64,000 nt of DNA from Lates calcarifer. Its lineage: Eukaryota; Chordata; Actinopteri; Centropomidae. The position numbers and the translations under genes are program-made. The DNA lies in NCBI RefSeq assembly GCF_001640805.2, contig NC_066843.1, positions 6,091,688 to 6,155,687 on the forward strand. Reading direction: 5' to 3'. Each line of letters starts with the position of its first letter. Position 1 is the stretch's first letter. This document shows positions 1-13,804 of this stretch, in pieces. Under the pieces are notes generated by a model. The model worked only from the letters and a program-made list of their open reading frames with translations. It was not told where the DNA came from and made no database searches.

Positions 1-3000
1 TGATGCCAAAAATGAGTCTTTAGCCCAGAGATATCTGAAATATAAGCTAAACCATTCTCTCCCCAATATGAAATACACTCCATCCTACACTCAGGAGTTC
101 ATAAGTGATTCAGCTCAACTTGCTCTAAACCTCTTTTAAGCACCTGGCTCTAAATGTTTAATAACCACAAAAACATCCACGTCCACATTTAAAAAAAAAA
201 AAAAAAACACAACCTTGCGGGAAGGAGAATGCTGCAACATGATCTGCATCTCCTATGTTTAGACTGCCGCTGTCCTGTGCAAGGAGGAAGCAGATGTATT
301 TGAATCTGACACTGTGTGCCCCATTTCTACTGAATATTAAAAGCAGAGTGTATACATGCTGCTATTTCAGGTACAACAAAACACCAGGTGAGGCTCATTT
401 GGATGTTAGCCCCCTTTGCTTCTCAAGAGGAGAATTAATTTGGCTTTGGAGGTGCAGAAGTTGTACTAGAAGGTACAGATGCACAGACAAAGTACAGTCC
501 TGGTACACAAAACATTCATGTCAATGGACTCATATGCAAACTTCTTTTTGAAGCAGGTCTTTTGTTTCTGCCTAAAAGAAAAAAAAAATGTGCCCATTGT
601 TTATAATGTATGACAATGTAAAAATGATGTGACAATGTGAAAGCTGTCACGGATAATGATGAACCTACAGATAATCAGCACCCAAATCTGCAGCTCCCCT
701 CAGCTTTACAGAGCTTTACAGTGAGTTTCAGCTCATTGTTAAGCTGTCAGGCCCAAAACTTTACCGTAGCAGTTAACTCTCACTGCTCTCATAGCATCAT
801 TTTCTGTGGGGAAAAAAGCTCTAAAAACACACTGTCTACTACCTGCTCAGCACCAAACAGCAGACCAACACAGGTAGAAACTAGCTGGTGAGTATAGTGG
901 AGTATTTAGCAGCTTAAGAGTCAAATATTTCCCTCAAGATCAAAAACAGAGTTAGAACAGAGTGAACATTAAACAGGTGGAGACAAACACAACTTCAAAT
1001 GGATGATAATGTTGCTCCATAATTACTGGAAGAAACTGTTTGTTAACAAGTTTTAAAAAGATGATGTGCAAATTAAAAAACAGTTCAGTATTTTGGGAAA
1101 TCTTGCGAGAGTTAAAGAAAAGATTGGTACCACTCTCGTGTCTGTACACTGAACATGTGGCTTGAGCCCGCAGACAGTTAGCTTTGCTTAGGTTAGCATG
1201 CAGAAAGGACCCCAATTTAGTAGCAAATAAAATGTTAATTAGTGAGCTTCAGAGCTGCTCTTAGGGGATTTTGTTACAGTGAGACAAAGCCAGGCTGACA
1301 GTTTCCCCCTTTTTATAACACTGAACTAACTGGCTGACTGTAGATTCATATTTGCTGTAGAGAATGCAAATTAACACATCTCCCAAAGTATCAAACTATT
1401 CCATTAACCTGAACGAAGCTCAATCATTGAATTCATTACTAAACCGTGACATATGTATATTGGTTAAAAGTCTAGGAGAGTAGTTATCTTGTAAAGCAGG
1501 TCTGAATCAGGAGGTTGATCCAGTGAATCAGTGTTTATTTGAGTTAATTACAGAGCTGAAAACTAAATTTACATGCACACACATACTCACAGTCAACTTA
1601 AAAGATCCCACAGGCAGGTCTCATAAGTAAATTCAGCAAGAGTACACTGGGTAAATACAAATGATTAAGATGTCACCATCCTGGAAATACTGAGAGCAGG
1701 ATTACTGTGGATGCTGTCAATCATGTCTGTGCTGATTGCCACAGGCAGGGTGAGTAGTGGAGGGAGAGGAGGAATGAAACATTTATCATTATCTACTCAG
1801 CCTCACACTGGTTAAATGTATAACATTTAACTATTGGCTATTTAACTGGTGCAGTTCCACTTGAAATGTCAACAACTGAGAAGCTTTTAAAAGATCCAAA
1901 GAAGGCAAAAAGTGACCACTAATTACTGCAAGAAAGTCGAGTTCTAAAGCCAAGCAACTGTGTTTTTTTGCCCACCAATTTTGAATATTTACCTAATTAT
2001 CTCCTACATTTTCACAAGTTGACCTGCACTGTACCAACTGTCAGCAAAGCAGAAAACAGATGCTGCCTTCAAAAACTGTGAAGAAGTGTTGTAATTACTA
2101 GTAGGGAACATTTTAACCACCTAATAACGCGTCAAATAGCCAGCAAATGGAGAAGTTGAAGTTTTCTCCTTAAACCAAGATGTGCTAATCTCATTATTAC
2201 ATTTCAACAACCTTTTTTCTCCTGCCCCAGCACAAAGTCACTCCATAGCACTTGGTCTCTCAAATATCCAGCAGAGAGCTACTTTTGATTTAGAGTCCAT
2301 TTTGTTATGTCTTGGAACAGAACACCTTAATACACGACAAGTTGTTTTTATGACTCGCAGGCTGGAGCTTTCAAGCAGCACATTAGGGAAGCAAGACTTT
2401 TCCAGCGGATCACTGTGACCACTAGAGCTCTGTGAGTGGGGGCAAAATCTAGACAATAATGAAGAATGAATACTGGCCCTCTTGGAGCCACTGCGTAATC
2501 ACTTCAGGATCAAGTTGTACATGCTGCTATGGAGGAATTATATTGTCATTTTCTGTTGTTTTTGGGAGTTCTAACCAACAGCTGCAGCCATCTCAGTAGT
2601 CAGACATAAGTGTACTGAATTCGGATCTCAAACCAGCATCCTTTTTTCACAAATTGAAAAATCTGTATCCCTCACAATGTGGGCAAGTGTCATGGCCGAT
2701 ACTCAATACGCTCAATGACATAAATATCGGCAAAGATCCAGCAGTTTGTTGTATCATCATTGTTTTAGCATTACATCTTTTACACCCACCCACTCCATGG
2801 GTGGAGGTAAAATCATTTACATACAGGCACAACAAAACTCTTTTCACGTGAACTGCTCATATGAAGAAAACCTAATGTTTCAGGGTTTTTTTTTCCTCAA
2901 ATAAAGGTTTAGATTTTTAAAAGTAATGTATCAAAGCATGGTATTTTTGACCATTCTGATGTGTTTTTATGGCAGACAAGTGGAACAAATAATTTAAACA

Positions 3001-6000
3001 TTTAACAGAGTGACCAGTGTGCTTTTAGAGGACATAAGGTCACAGATTTCCTAACAGTAACAATTCAGTATCTATCTTTCTCTGAAATGGTCAAAATTTA
3101 ATGATTAGAGGAGATTTCCATTTTATTTAAGCTTAAAACACTACTGCACTGATTTTGCTATAATACGTACATCTCTCTCTTTCATATGAAAAAAAAAAAC
3201 CCTGACTGCTCATATTCAGTCCATTATTATGCGCAGATATCAAACTCTGCCATGTACATAATTGTGGCATGAAAACAAGGATCTTTGATAAATGCATGTA
3301 ATATTCAGTCTCTTGAATCATTAATGACCTTGAGAGCGTACTAGTGTGCTTACCACTGCAGCTGCGAGAGACTCATCATATCGGCCACAAACCCCCGGAG
3401 TAAAAGGCCAAACCTTTCACAAAGAGTTTGATTTCTGACTTGAAACCTCTGTTCACATTAAAGAATCTTTGCCAAGTGTGAGAAACCTGAGAAAATGCCA
3501 AGACTCTTGAGTGAAATGTGAAGACTGAAGTCTCAGCTCTGTTTTACTAACCATTTTTTCACATGAGCTGCTATATTTTACTAAAGCTGTACAATGCCCA
3601 AACACTGCACATATACCTTTGTCCCACTGTGTGCTAGTGCAAAGCACATATTTGTACAAATGTGAGCTCAAGCCCGGTGCATTTACAGCTTGCTGTGACA
3701 AGGACACTGCATGAAGCGAGGCTAACATACAGAACAGCCTGCTGGGTTGGACGGTGAAGTCTGGCATTTCCCCATCAGCCCCGTTTTACGCACGAGAGGT
3801 TGTGCCCCAGAATGTGTGAAGCCTGTATTTCATTGTATTATTTTGTTTCTCTGATTTACTTCTAACATCAGGACAACTCTGGCAACACTATATTCCCAGC
3901 AGGGTCAATTACTTCGGAAATGCCCTCAAAGCATGCAGCTCCTCTGCCATAAAACATTGCATCACCAACAGCCAATCACGGAGCGGCATTCATGGGGCTT
4001 TGTGCTGCACAGACCTAGGGAATAAGCAGGTGCATAAGTACAAAACAGTGACTCCACAAACATACTGAGGTTCAAACATGACTGCACGCTGCTGTCAATA
4101 ACAACTATGGATTTAGCAAATAAGCATTTCTATGAAAAACTCTTATTACTTGTCATATGATCCGCGCTTAAATAAACGTAACAAATGAAAGGATGTAATG
4201 TGGATCATTTGAAGTTGTCCATGCAGGTTAGATAAATATCTGACAGGCACATGGGGACGTGACCCGGCACAGTCCACCTGTCTGTTGCTCTCAGCATTGT
4301 CCTTTGAAATGAAAAGATGGTAAACAGACCAGAGGAGCTCAGCTGGTCTGAAAATAAAATCTATTATGCTATCTGAAAAGCATTTATCTGCCTCTTTCCA
4401 TTAAATCTATCTCCACAGAGCTTAGATTAGTTTGATATTAAGTAGGACAATGATGGAAGAGTGAATCTATCAATGTCAGAAAATAATAAAAAATGACTGA
4501 ATTCAAAGTTTACAAAGGTTTATCTTCCCACATCCACACACCCACGAAATATCCACCCAGCTGCACTGAGTGTGTGCCCACATGTCTGCAGCAATGCCAA
4601 GACAACATCCTCTACATTTTCTGCGATCAGACTGTAATGCAAGAAAATGCAGTTGGCTTCAGTGGACAAGAGGTTGTCACATTCAGTCTTAGTCCAAATG
4701 GTTCTGGACTGGGGTTTACATTGTGTTATTGTTCACCACATCATGTACAGCCTTCGCCACGTTCATGTCTTTGCCAGTATTTTCCTTTCACACAGTATAA
4801 CATCACTTCAACGTGCAGTAGCTATAGCAGCATCTCAGCCACTGCAGGCCCCTCAGCAGACACGCTTCTGGCTTTGCCTCACCGGAGAGGATCAGCAGAT
4901 AGACAGACATGTGCGCTGACATAAACCTCAGCTGAGCATACTAGGTATAACGTGGAGGCATAAAGCTACCAGGATCTGCCGTCTCTGCACAATGGCAACA
5001 CTACGATATGCATTAGCTTTCCAGTGGGCTAATACTGGGCTTAATGCCCTACTCTGCTTAATCTATTCTTTATGGTTAAGCCTGGCAGTGTGAACTGGTA
5101 CAACTCTGTAATGGGCTTATAAAGATGTATCTATTTGCTGTAGTTAAACTGTGACTACAAAATGCAAATGCCATACTTCTCTACAGGCCATCTTGGCAAA
5201 GCTAAGTCTAATCTGGCAAATTGCTGGATCCCAATTAGCAGTAGTCTTTGGCTGCATTAAGTTAAACTAGTGTCTTGAATTGCTACCAACAGCAATGGCA
5301 ACCCTGGATAATGCGTGGTCTAAACATGGAAATCTTTTGTTCAGGAGAATTTTAAAAACTGTTCTGCTTCTAGAGGAAAGAAACTCGCTGCTCGAACATT
5401 CAGCCAACTCTATTTTCTGTTTTTTAAATAAAAGACACCCATGGCTCAGTATTCAGCTTAATCCATGTCAATCCCTCTAAAATAGACACTGACTACAGAC
5501 AGAACTCCAAGGACAAGCTTTACAGCGATAAAAAAAAAAAAAAAAATCCAATACACACACAGACTTCTGGCTGGTGTAAAAGGTCTCATGTCACTGCAGC
5601 TTTAGTCTGCCTTCACCTGAGCCTCAAACTGATTTCCTCTGTGTTTAAAGAGACAGATAAGAGCATCTTACAATTTGAATTTGGATATCAACTAGGAGAA
5701 ATGAGAATTTCCAAAAGGTCACTCTCACACAGCAGCCAAAAACTGACCTGACACGTTGAAGGCATCGGTATTCTACACCAAACGTACAAGCTCACAAGCA
5801 AACAAGTTTAAAGAGCTGTTTGCTATTCCACTGTTGAGCCCCTGCAATCATTCCAAGTAATGACCTTATTTAGACTCTCAACACTGTTAAAGAGAATTAT
5901 GTTCTCCGCCGCCAGACATCAGCATCGCAACTCACCTGTCGTCTACGAGCCAACCTTTTTTGTCTTTTGTTCTTTCGAACTCCCTTTCATTCTCTCCCAG

Positions 6001-6800
6001 TCTTTCATATCCTCTGCCTCCTGCCTCAGTCCCCTTCTCCCCACAAGCTACCAGACTGTCCCTGGGTGACAAGCAAGCAGGGGCTGAAGAGGAGGGGAGG
6101 AGGAAAAGGAGGGAGGTAAAAGGGTGAGGGAGAATGAGGAGTTGGAGAGGGAAAAGGAGGTGGATGAATTCCCTGAGCTGTGCGGTGCTGCCTTTCTCTG
6201 TGAAAAGTGAGCATCTATCCCCCACACCCCTCTCTTCATACCTTTTGCATCTTGACACTTTTCCTGTTGACTTGTCAGAGAAGCCTGTCAATCCCATGGC
6301 TGCTTCAACATGCCTCAAGTATACCCCCTCAATTCTTTTCTTACTGTAACCCCCACACCCCTTCCACTCTTTCCTTTTCATTTGTCTCTACAGATCACAG
6401 TCTCTCCCCTTAAAACACAGGTGTCACACACTTATATACAGTATACTGTAAGCAGAAATACAGTTTACACACATACACATGTAGACATTTATATATCAGT
6501 CTCTCATCAGGAATCAGAGACCAACCTTCAGTGCATTTTCAAGCACAGCATTTTCAAAGCAAAGCAAAGCTTGTGACTGGATTTTTTCAAAGGGACTTTA
6601 AAAGAGAGTCAAATAGAGAGATTAAAAGAGAGAAAGGGATTGGAAAAAAAGAAAAAATAGAAAGATAAAGGCCCGAGGGGAATAGAGAGCATCACAGGAA
6701 AGGAGTTGACCCACCCGCTCATCCATTTGCGATACCATCCCCCATTCACTCCAGGCAAATCTGCCTAGTCCCCACATCATTTCATACAACACATTCTTTT
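1..6800. other. Intergenic, no gene recognised
   Basis: AT-rich unique sequence with scattered short open frames, none with splice context or family motifs. A poly(A) run lies at 5530-5546 and a purine-rich tract at 6085-6170. Confidence 0.5.
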
Positions 6801-6833
6801 ATTTGTCTTATTCATCTTTGGTTCTTATCTTAT

Positions 6834-6990
6834 TGTCTCTCTCTCTCTCACACACAAACACACACACCCCTCAGAGCGCTTTACTTCCCAGAGGTCGTCC
6901 ATGTGGCTGACAGCGGCAACTGCAACATGCAATCACACTTTCACACTTTGCACTCAGCTACACACATGACAAAAATCTCTCTTACTAGTC

Positions 6991-7030
<40 letters not shown>

Positions 7031-7053
7031 CACAAACACACACACATACACAC
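6834..7053. repeat. (CT)n/(CA)n microsatellites
   Basis: CT repeats followed by CA repeats at about 6834-6867, and again a long (CT)n at 6993-7026 running into (CA)-type sequence to about 7053. Confidence 0.9.
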
Positions 7054-7399
7054 GGGCTCACACCCACCAGCACCACCTGCTTCACTGATGGTACTTCTGC
7101 TCTACACCAGCTCCCTCCCATTTCTTGCTGCTCCCACACATGGTGCCTCCACCCAGTCCAGCACCTCCAGCACCTTGTTTTCAACATCCCCACGAGCCTC
7201 TCCCCCGACCCACCCCCCACCCCCAGGCATCTCACTACTGACCTACTACCCATTAACTGATGCTACCTTACAGCATCGCTCTCCTCAAGCGTTTGCCGCT
7301 CTCCACGAGCCCTCAGCCCAACCCCCCATCCTCTGCTCTCACAGAGTGTGACAGGAGGACAAGCCAGCTGGTTGGGTAGCACAACACGCAGAATCAGAA

Positions 7400-7725
7400 A
7401 AATACCTGCTACACAAGTATGCATGGAGATAAGGTTGACATGCCTTGGGATGGTGCATTGCCCATGCTGCGACACGGACCGCTGCAGCTGAAAGTGATCG
7501 CGTTTCCTGTTCCCCCTCCTCTTTTTTTCTTTCCTCTCCTTTCTCCTCCTCCCTCCTCCTGTCCCTCGCTTTCTGCTCTTCACAAAGCGCTGGATCTCTC
7601 CTTCCTTGTGCCGGTCCCCGCGCTCCTATTCGCTCCTCTCCTTCTACCGTCCTCCTTCCCTTTGTCTCGCTCTCACTCTGGCTTTCTCTTCCTTCTGCTG
7701 GAACCTCCTTCGTGAGATGGCTGTG
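7400..7725 (-). promoter_or_regulatory. CpG-containing purine-rich tract, possible promoter or first exon
   Basis: Read on the minus strand, a GA-rich tract with many CpGs leads to GTGTCGCAGCATGGGCAATG and then TAGCAG|GTATTT near 7410. The look is that of a 5'UTR with a short ORF, but no recognisable protein follows. Position and strand would fit an upstream promoter of a gene further left. Confidence 0.22.
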
Positions 7726-7774
7726 GTCCAGCAGTGGCGCTCCTGACAGCACTGCGCGTGTGTGACTGCGAGCA

Positions 7775-7829
7775 CGTGTGTGTGTGTGTGTATGTGTGTG
7801 TAAGGGAGAGGTTGGGTGGGAGAGCCTGA

Positions 7830-7871
<42 letters not shown>

Positions 7872-7872
7872 G
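7775..7872. repeat. Compound (TG)n/(GA)n microsatellite
   Basis: Two TG blocks (7775-7800 and 7830-7850) separated by GA/GT-rich sequence, followed directly by (GA)n to 7872. Confidence 0.9.
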
Positions 7873-8167
7873 GGGCGTACTCAACAGTATGAGCGTAGGG
7901 AGACTGTGCATGCCGGTGCAAGGATGCTCAGCACACAGCTAAGAATGAAGCACAAATTTTGCCCATGATAAATTCACACTCCCTCACCCACTCTCTCACA
8001 CTTGCTCTCTCCATGCCTTATTTCCTCCCCATTACACATTATACTCTCTCTCTTAAAGACACAGGCGGCACGCTGCATTGCTACACGCCTAGGGCACATC
8101 TCATGATATGGTAATAAAGGGGAGTCCAGAGACACGGTCCTGTGTGGGGCTCAGCAGCTGAGCCAGC

Positions 8168-8169
<2 letters not shown>

Positions 8170-8199
<30 letters not shown>
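8170..8199. repeat. (GT)n microsatellite
   Basis: Fifteen GT dinucleotides in a row, followed by TGTGGTGTG and a G run at 8213-8222. Confidence 0.92.
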
Positions 8200-9002
8200 G
8201 TGTGGTGTGAGGAGGGGGGGGGTTGAGAAATGCTCGAAGCATCTACTGTACCAGGAATGGGGGAGGATGTGGGGTGGAGGGTGGGTGCTGGTGATGCGAG
8301 TAACAGAGTGGAAGGGAGAGACGAGAGAGAACACTTGAAATATCCCCTAGTGACAACAGCAGCTAATGATGAGCCGTGTTGGGCCCGAGGCGAGGTTGTA
8401 GCGGATTGGCATGGCAACCACAGCGCAGAGGAAGGTGAGACTGACAGGGAAGGATGCCACAGGAGGGCAACCTCAGCATCACTGTGGCCTGTGGCTCTTC
8501 TCTGCTGGGTGTTTGATCGCAAGCATAAATTACTACTCATTTGAACCCTGGCAACTATCAACTCCGGTGACCGACAATCACAGTCATAAGTAGGGCAGAG
8601 TCAAGCGTTACATTGGCTATTCAAGAACACCCATGAAAACACAGTGAGGCAAGATCCGTACTGAAATCAATCATTTATAATACTGTATCTGATGGTGGAC
8701 AATGGACAAAAAATGACTGAAAAGTGACTGAGAAAAGCAAACAGATGGAGTGAAATCAAGAACAAAGAGAAAGGTCAAAGAAAACTGTCAGGTGCTGTGG
8801 ATCAGAGAGATTCAGAGTCAAACTGTCAGAGTGAGGCTATTCTTAGTAGTTCTAGTAGCTAATGGTTGCTGATGAATTAAGTAAGAGCAGAAGAGAGAGG
8901 GAGACAAGTAAAATGCCAGGAGATGGAGAGATGAAAGAGGATGGAGGGCCTCTCCACGATGAGAGTGATGAATAATGTATGGTCGGGTAGCTCATGACTT
9001 AC

Positions 9003-9088
9003 GCAGCACACTGGCCTGTCCGTCATGTCCGGCCGGTTCACGGTTTCAGGGAGAGGATACATCAGCCTGGCAGCTGGCGCCTGTCCAG
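9003..9088 (-). other. Exon-like segment of unknown gene
   Basis: On the minus strand TTTTTACCTCAG| is followed by 86 bases and then |GTAAGTC, both good splice consensus. Only one of the three frames is open throughout, and it reads MYPLPETVNRPDMTDRPVCC after a short Ala-rich lead. CpG density is above its surroundings. I do not recognise the peptide. It could be an internal or 5'UTR exon of a minus-strand gene whose main body lies left of position 1 (wnt3 would be expected nearby by synteny), or a chance match. Confidence 0.3.
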
Positions 9089-9099
9089 CTGAGGTAAAA

Positions 9100-11689
9100 A
9101 CCGAGCTGACAAATCCCTGCAACAGCACAAATTCATTTTTGAAGTTAAGGTGAGGGAAGTTTACAAGACTCCTTCCATGAGGTCAGTGTCTACTTCAGAC
9201 CACACAAACAAACATGCTTGGTGATCAAATGTCATCACATTCAGCAAATCCAGTGTGCAACTGCACAAAAACATGACCTCATGCACCATAACAACAATGG
9301 GTTCTGATTTATTGTCAATAATAAGTACACAGATGTCATTATGCAAAAGTTAATTAGTGTTCAGAGGCATGAGATTTGATTTAAATGTAATTCAGAGAAA
9401 TCATACATGCATAAAATGTAAATGAGTATCATTAATGCGCATATATGCAGAGGAACAAGGACGCACTAATGTACAATGTGTTTAACTACATAGTGAAAGA
9501 CCTAAATTAAAGCCATGCTGTTCTGACTACTGCTGGTGCTGGATGGGAGAATTATGTTGCCCAGTAGGGGTTTGTTACTATTTATAGCAAATGATCCCAT
9601 ATCAAGACTGGAACACTTTTGAGATCAAATTAGTTTTAAAGTGGCAACAAGTGCGATATTACTTCCCCTAAAGCCCAAAATGACATGTCTGCAGGAGGCT
9701 GATAGGTTTGCTGATCACTAAAATACACCTGGGATTACATCACAGGTGCAGCTTATACGCTCTACAGCACCACACTACTTATAAGTAATAGCAGGTATTT
9801 GAATTTGGATTTATCCCACATCTAAAATTAAATTCATTACTTGTATTATCCTACACCAGCACTCCAGTGGCGGGTTTAGATGATCCTGGTTGACTAAAAG
9901 AAAAATTAATTTCATTTATCTATAATATGATAAATTTCAATATACAAATTGTATTGAGATTATATTATTTACATCCTGTTGTGGCTTTTTCAATGTGATA
10001 TACATCTCACACCAAGCATGTTCACTTGACAGGCAATATACATGCCTTTTTTTTTTATTACTCCTTATATACCACTGCTGTGTGGCTATATTTCATGTTG
10101 TATACCTGTGTACAGCAAGTAAACAAACCAGTAGGTAGGTTTAATGGATTATCAGTCAAAGGACACTGTCATTGCCATATAGAGATAATTGCTATGATTT
10201 GTGAAACTGCTTACCACAGTACTGATACATTGTTTAAGAAAACAATAGTGGAGATCAGGAAGGGCTAATGGTATGTTTTGCCTGCGGGTTTGTTTTCCTG
10301 AGAAGGAAGCTGCTCATTACAGAAGTGCAACTTGCTGAGTAAGTTTTCTGAGTAAGCTTTTGTGAAGCTGATGAGCATTCTTCACCACCATATTCTAATA
10401 AAATGGCATCTGCTGCTTTATTGTTGGCTCTGAAGCTGACCATATTGCAGAGTGAATTATCAGGGTGCTCGTTCTAAGAACGATCTGGCTTTTTAAAATA
10501 TCATTTAGCAGGATTTAAAGTCATGGTCTTGGAAGAAATTTCTGGTTGTCCCTAAGGAGTTAAAGGAACCCAGTTTGTCCTGGTTGTCCTCCTTCCTTCT
10601 CTCCATCTCAGATGTGCGAGCTCATCGACCCAGAAACCCTTCAGCACATTCTGTGGCACAATAGATCTGCCCTCGCTTCAGTGGAAACTGGCTTTCTCAG
10701 GTTATTAGGGGTGGGGGGGCTGGGGAGGAATGTCAATGACAGTGTGACTTTGATGCAGGGAGACACGACACCCTGGCCCGGCAGGAGCAGAGGTGTTCGT
10801 ACTGTATGTCAGGTAACTGTCATGACAAATCAATCATCTCTCAACCTTCCCTTCACAGCCAGCATGAACATGCTGGACATGCATGCACTAATGCACACAG
10901 TTGCATATGTCTTGCTGTAACCTTCAGAGCACTACCCAATGACACAGCTCAGTCAGAGTAGTGCAGTGGAGTGTGTAGGATGCTCTGAGTACAGGGAGAA
11001 GCAGTAAGAGTAAAAGTATGGGCCTAAATGTCCATTATGATTGATATCACTCCTCTTTATGTCCGCTAAGCCTGCATGACACAGTGAACCAAGACTGTTC
11101 CAGTTATCTGACAAGCATTTAATCATCTCACCATTTTAAACTTTGCAAAAATCCAGCACTATTACCACAGCTAATGCACTTATGACCCTGCTTCTAGTGG
11201 AAAGAATAGAGAAAAATGTTTATTGGAACCACTGAACCACTTTCAGTCCGCCAACTCACAAAGAACAATAATAACCGTCTGCCAAAAACCGGATTAGATA
11301 CAGAGTCTGACACCAGCTATTGTGCGGAATCTGCTATGTGTGGGCCAGAGTCTGCTGCGTGGCCATTTCTTTGAAGGCACCTCTTACCAAGGTACAAGGG
11401 AAACACACTGCAAGCTTCTTTTACTGTACGTGAGTAGTGGGTATCAGCTGCCCATTGCTGGCTACAACACCAGCTATGTAGCACATAATTAGAAAATGTG
11501 TTGATAAGCAGCAGATGAACATGAGAACACAGATATAAGCTCAAGATATAAGATATAAGCGGTGACAGCGCTGGATTTTTTGCAAACCTAGCACAGAATA
11601 CAGCTGTTGCTCAGCTGTGTGTAAGACAACCCTGCGTTTGCAGTGACCTTTTGAGCAACCAAAACAAAACAAATGCAACAACATATAAA
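9100..11689. other. Intergenic, nothing recognised
   Basis: AT-rich sequence with no exon-like structure I can support. An open frame at 10612-10920 follows a CTCAG but has no family signature. Confidence 0.45.
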
Positions 11690-12210
11690 CAGTGGTGAAA
11701 TGTACCTGAGTAGATTTACACAAGTGTTGTACTTATGTACAAATCTGAGGCTGTTCTGATTGACTGCCTATTCTGTTTACACACTTGGTTGTTTATGTTA
11801 AGTTTTATTACTGGATGGAATTCACATCATCAGAGGAAAACAATGTCCCCTTTACTGCTTTGCTATTTACTTTACATCCATCTAGGTACAAGTTGTAGAT
11901 TAAAATGAAATCAAAATATATGATTCATTTATATAATATGGTCCTTCAGTAGTCAAAATTAGCTCCACCTTAACCAGTTACAACATTAAAATGCTGCTTA
12001 CAATTTTATGCATCCAATAATGTAATGCATAATATCACTGACAAGGCCATTTGGCTGCACAGTGAACTCTTTGAATAATTAAAAGTAGAAGTTGCTGACC
12101 AATCTTGTACTTCTGCTTAGGTAAGTTTTTGAATGCAGGAGTTTTACTTGTAGTTGAGTTTTCCTGCTGTAGTACTGTTTGGATCTGAATTCTTCTTCCT
12201 CTATGCACTG
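11690..12210 (-). mobile_element. hAT-like non-autonomous element (CAGTGGTG termini), copy 1
   Basis: It begins CAGTGGTGAAATGTACCTGAGTAG and ends GTTTGGATCTGAATTCTTC...GCACTG, which matches the reverse orientation of a common percomorph inverted-repeat element. That element starts CAGTGGTGGAAGAAGTATTC and is full of TACTTTTACTTGAGTA motifs. The family is recognised from memory of such sequences; the hAT assignment is inference from the termini. Confidence 0.55.
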
Positions 12211-12554
12211 CTCGATTTTCTGATTATTCGCCATGTTTATTTGAACGATCAATTAATTTTAATTCTTAAAATCCCAAAATCGATATTGGCATTTGCAGGA
12301 GACGCTTGATTATTACCTTACGTCGTGAGTATTTCGCCTTTTGGCTTGAAGGAGCGTTGGGCCGACGGGTGACACGTGGAAGAACCCAGACACTGACCTG
12401 GGAAGCGAAGCATCTCGGAGAGACGTTCATTTCCTCTGTAAAAATCCCATTCTGACACAGGTGTTTGTCTGACCGCATCAGTTAAAAAGGTGCGCTTGAT
12501 ACATGTCGCAGCGTGTACCGACTGTCAGGTCAAATAAAGATAAACACAGAAAAC

Positions 12555-12930
12555 GTAATGTAAATTCTGCTGCAGTAAAAAATATTTGCAGCCAAATATA
12601 CGAAGTACTGAAAGTAACAGTAATCATTATGCAGAATTATGTAGAATGTTATATAATATATATTATTGGATTTAATCACTTTACTGTTGTAGTTGGTAAA
12701 GGTGGGGTTAACTGGCAACTACTGCACAGGTTGAATGTGATATAATATTACATAATAATTTAGTGGTTGATTTTATTTTGTATTAGTAATTTAAATGTAA
12801 ATGATAAAGTGAAAAGTCGTTTTTTCCTTGAAAATGTAGTGGAGTAAAGTAACACTGAAAGGAATTACTCAAGTAAAGTACAGGGACCTCAAAACTGTTT
12901 TTAACTACAGTACAAACTAGTTTTGGGTTC
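12555..12930 (+). mobile_element. hAT-like non-autonomous element fragment, copy 2
   Basis: Internal and right part of the same family: AAAAATATTTGCAGC, CATTATGCAGAATTATG, a GGTAAAGGTGG block, then GTAGTGGAGTAAAGTAACACTG and ACTCAAGTAAAGTACAGGGA. Forward orientation. Confidence 0.55.
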
Positions 12931-13015
12931 AGAGTCTTGCCCAAGGACACACTGACAATGTAAACAGAAGAAGGCAGAGATCGAACCACCAACCCAACGA
13001 TTAATGGGCTCCTTT
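12916..13015 (+). repeat. Fragment of a widespread teleost interspersed repeat
   Basis: TTCAGAGTCTTGCCCAAGGACACACTGACA...GAGATCGAACCACCAACCC is the typical 'cttgcccaaggacac ... atcgaaccaccaacc' segment dispersed in fish genomes. Exact family not assigned. Confidence 0.55.
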
Positions 13016-13804
13016 CCCAAGTCAAATCAATATGATTGTTCAAACTTCAACAAAAGGATGAAGAGAAGAAAATTAGTAAAATGGAATTAACATGAATCCA
13101 AACCAGAGACTGGTTACAAAATAATGAGGATTCCATCTATTGGCGAAGCTTTATTCATGTTAAATGATGTAACTTGTTCTTTTTTCATGCACAGCAGACA
13201 TCTCTCTTCAACTACAAGACCACAGATTCAGCAGTATTATGAAATCAAAGAGTTCTTGGCCTCGGCATTAGTCTGCTGCCAATCAACTGGACAAATCGTG
13301 TGTATCCATGGCAATGTGAGAGGCTAGAGAGGACATGTCTTTATTAAAAAAAAAAGCTGTAGTTGGTGGTGAACTCTGTTTCCTTTTGGCGTGTGTGGGT
13401 GGATGGTCAGAATTTAAAATAACACCCCAGCCACAGGCGCACTGCTGAGTACCTTCTGTGACTCCTGCACGCCAAGAAATGCAAGTGTCCATTTACATAT
13501 ACATGGTATAAGCAAGTACACAGATAATTATTGCAGTGGAGTATTTAACTGTGGTGTCAAAAGACTTAATCACTGCAGTACACAGGACTGTATTCCTGTA
13601 TTAACACACATAAAATGCACATGTTGTTGTTGATGTGCTACAATTCTTTTTTGTTTATTGATACTCTGTATCTCCTACAGGAAAAAAGGTAAAACCACTG
13701 AGATACTGAATGTATACTATGTGACAATGGCTTCCTACCGACTGATACAGCAGGTCAATTAAAAAAACAATGGAGTACCTCAACTCCTCTGGGATAGAGG
13801 TCAT

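Noticed and set aside
7673..7921. Ser/Thr/His-rich open frames over microsatellites (also at 7026-7253 and 8101-8561)
   Set aside because: They are translations of CA, GA and GT repeats.
6993..8199. Regularly repeated sequence resembling an array
   Set aside because: These are eukaryotic microsatellites with no unique spacers; not a CRISPR array.
10612..10920. 102-codon plus-strand frame starting just after a CTCAG
   Set aside because: No recognisable domain, no downstream donor, and surrounding sequence is AT-rich intergenic.
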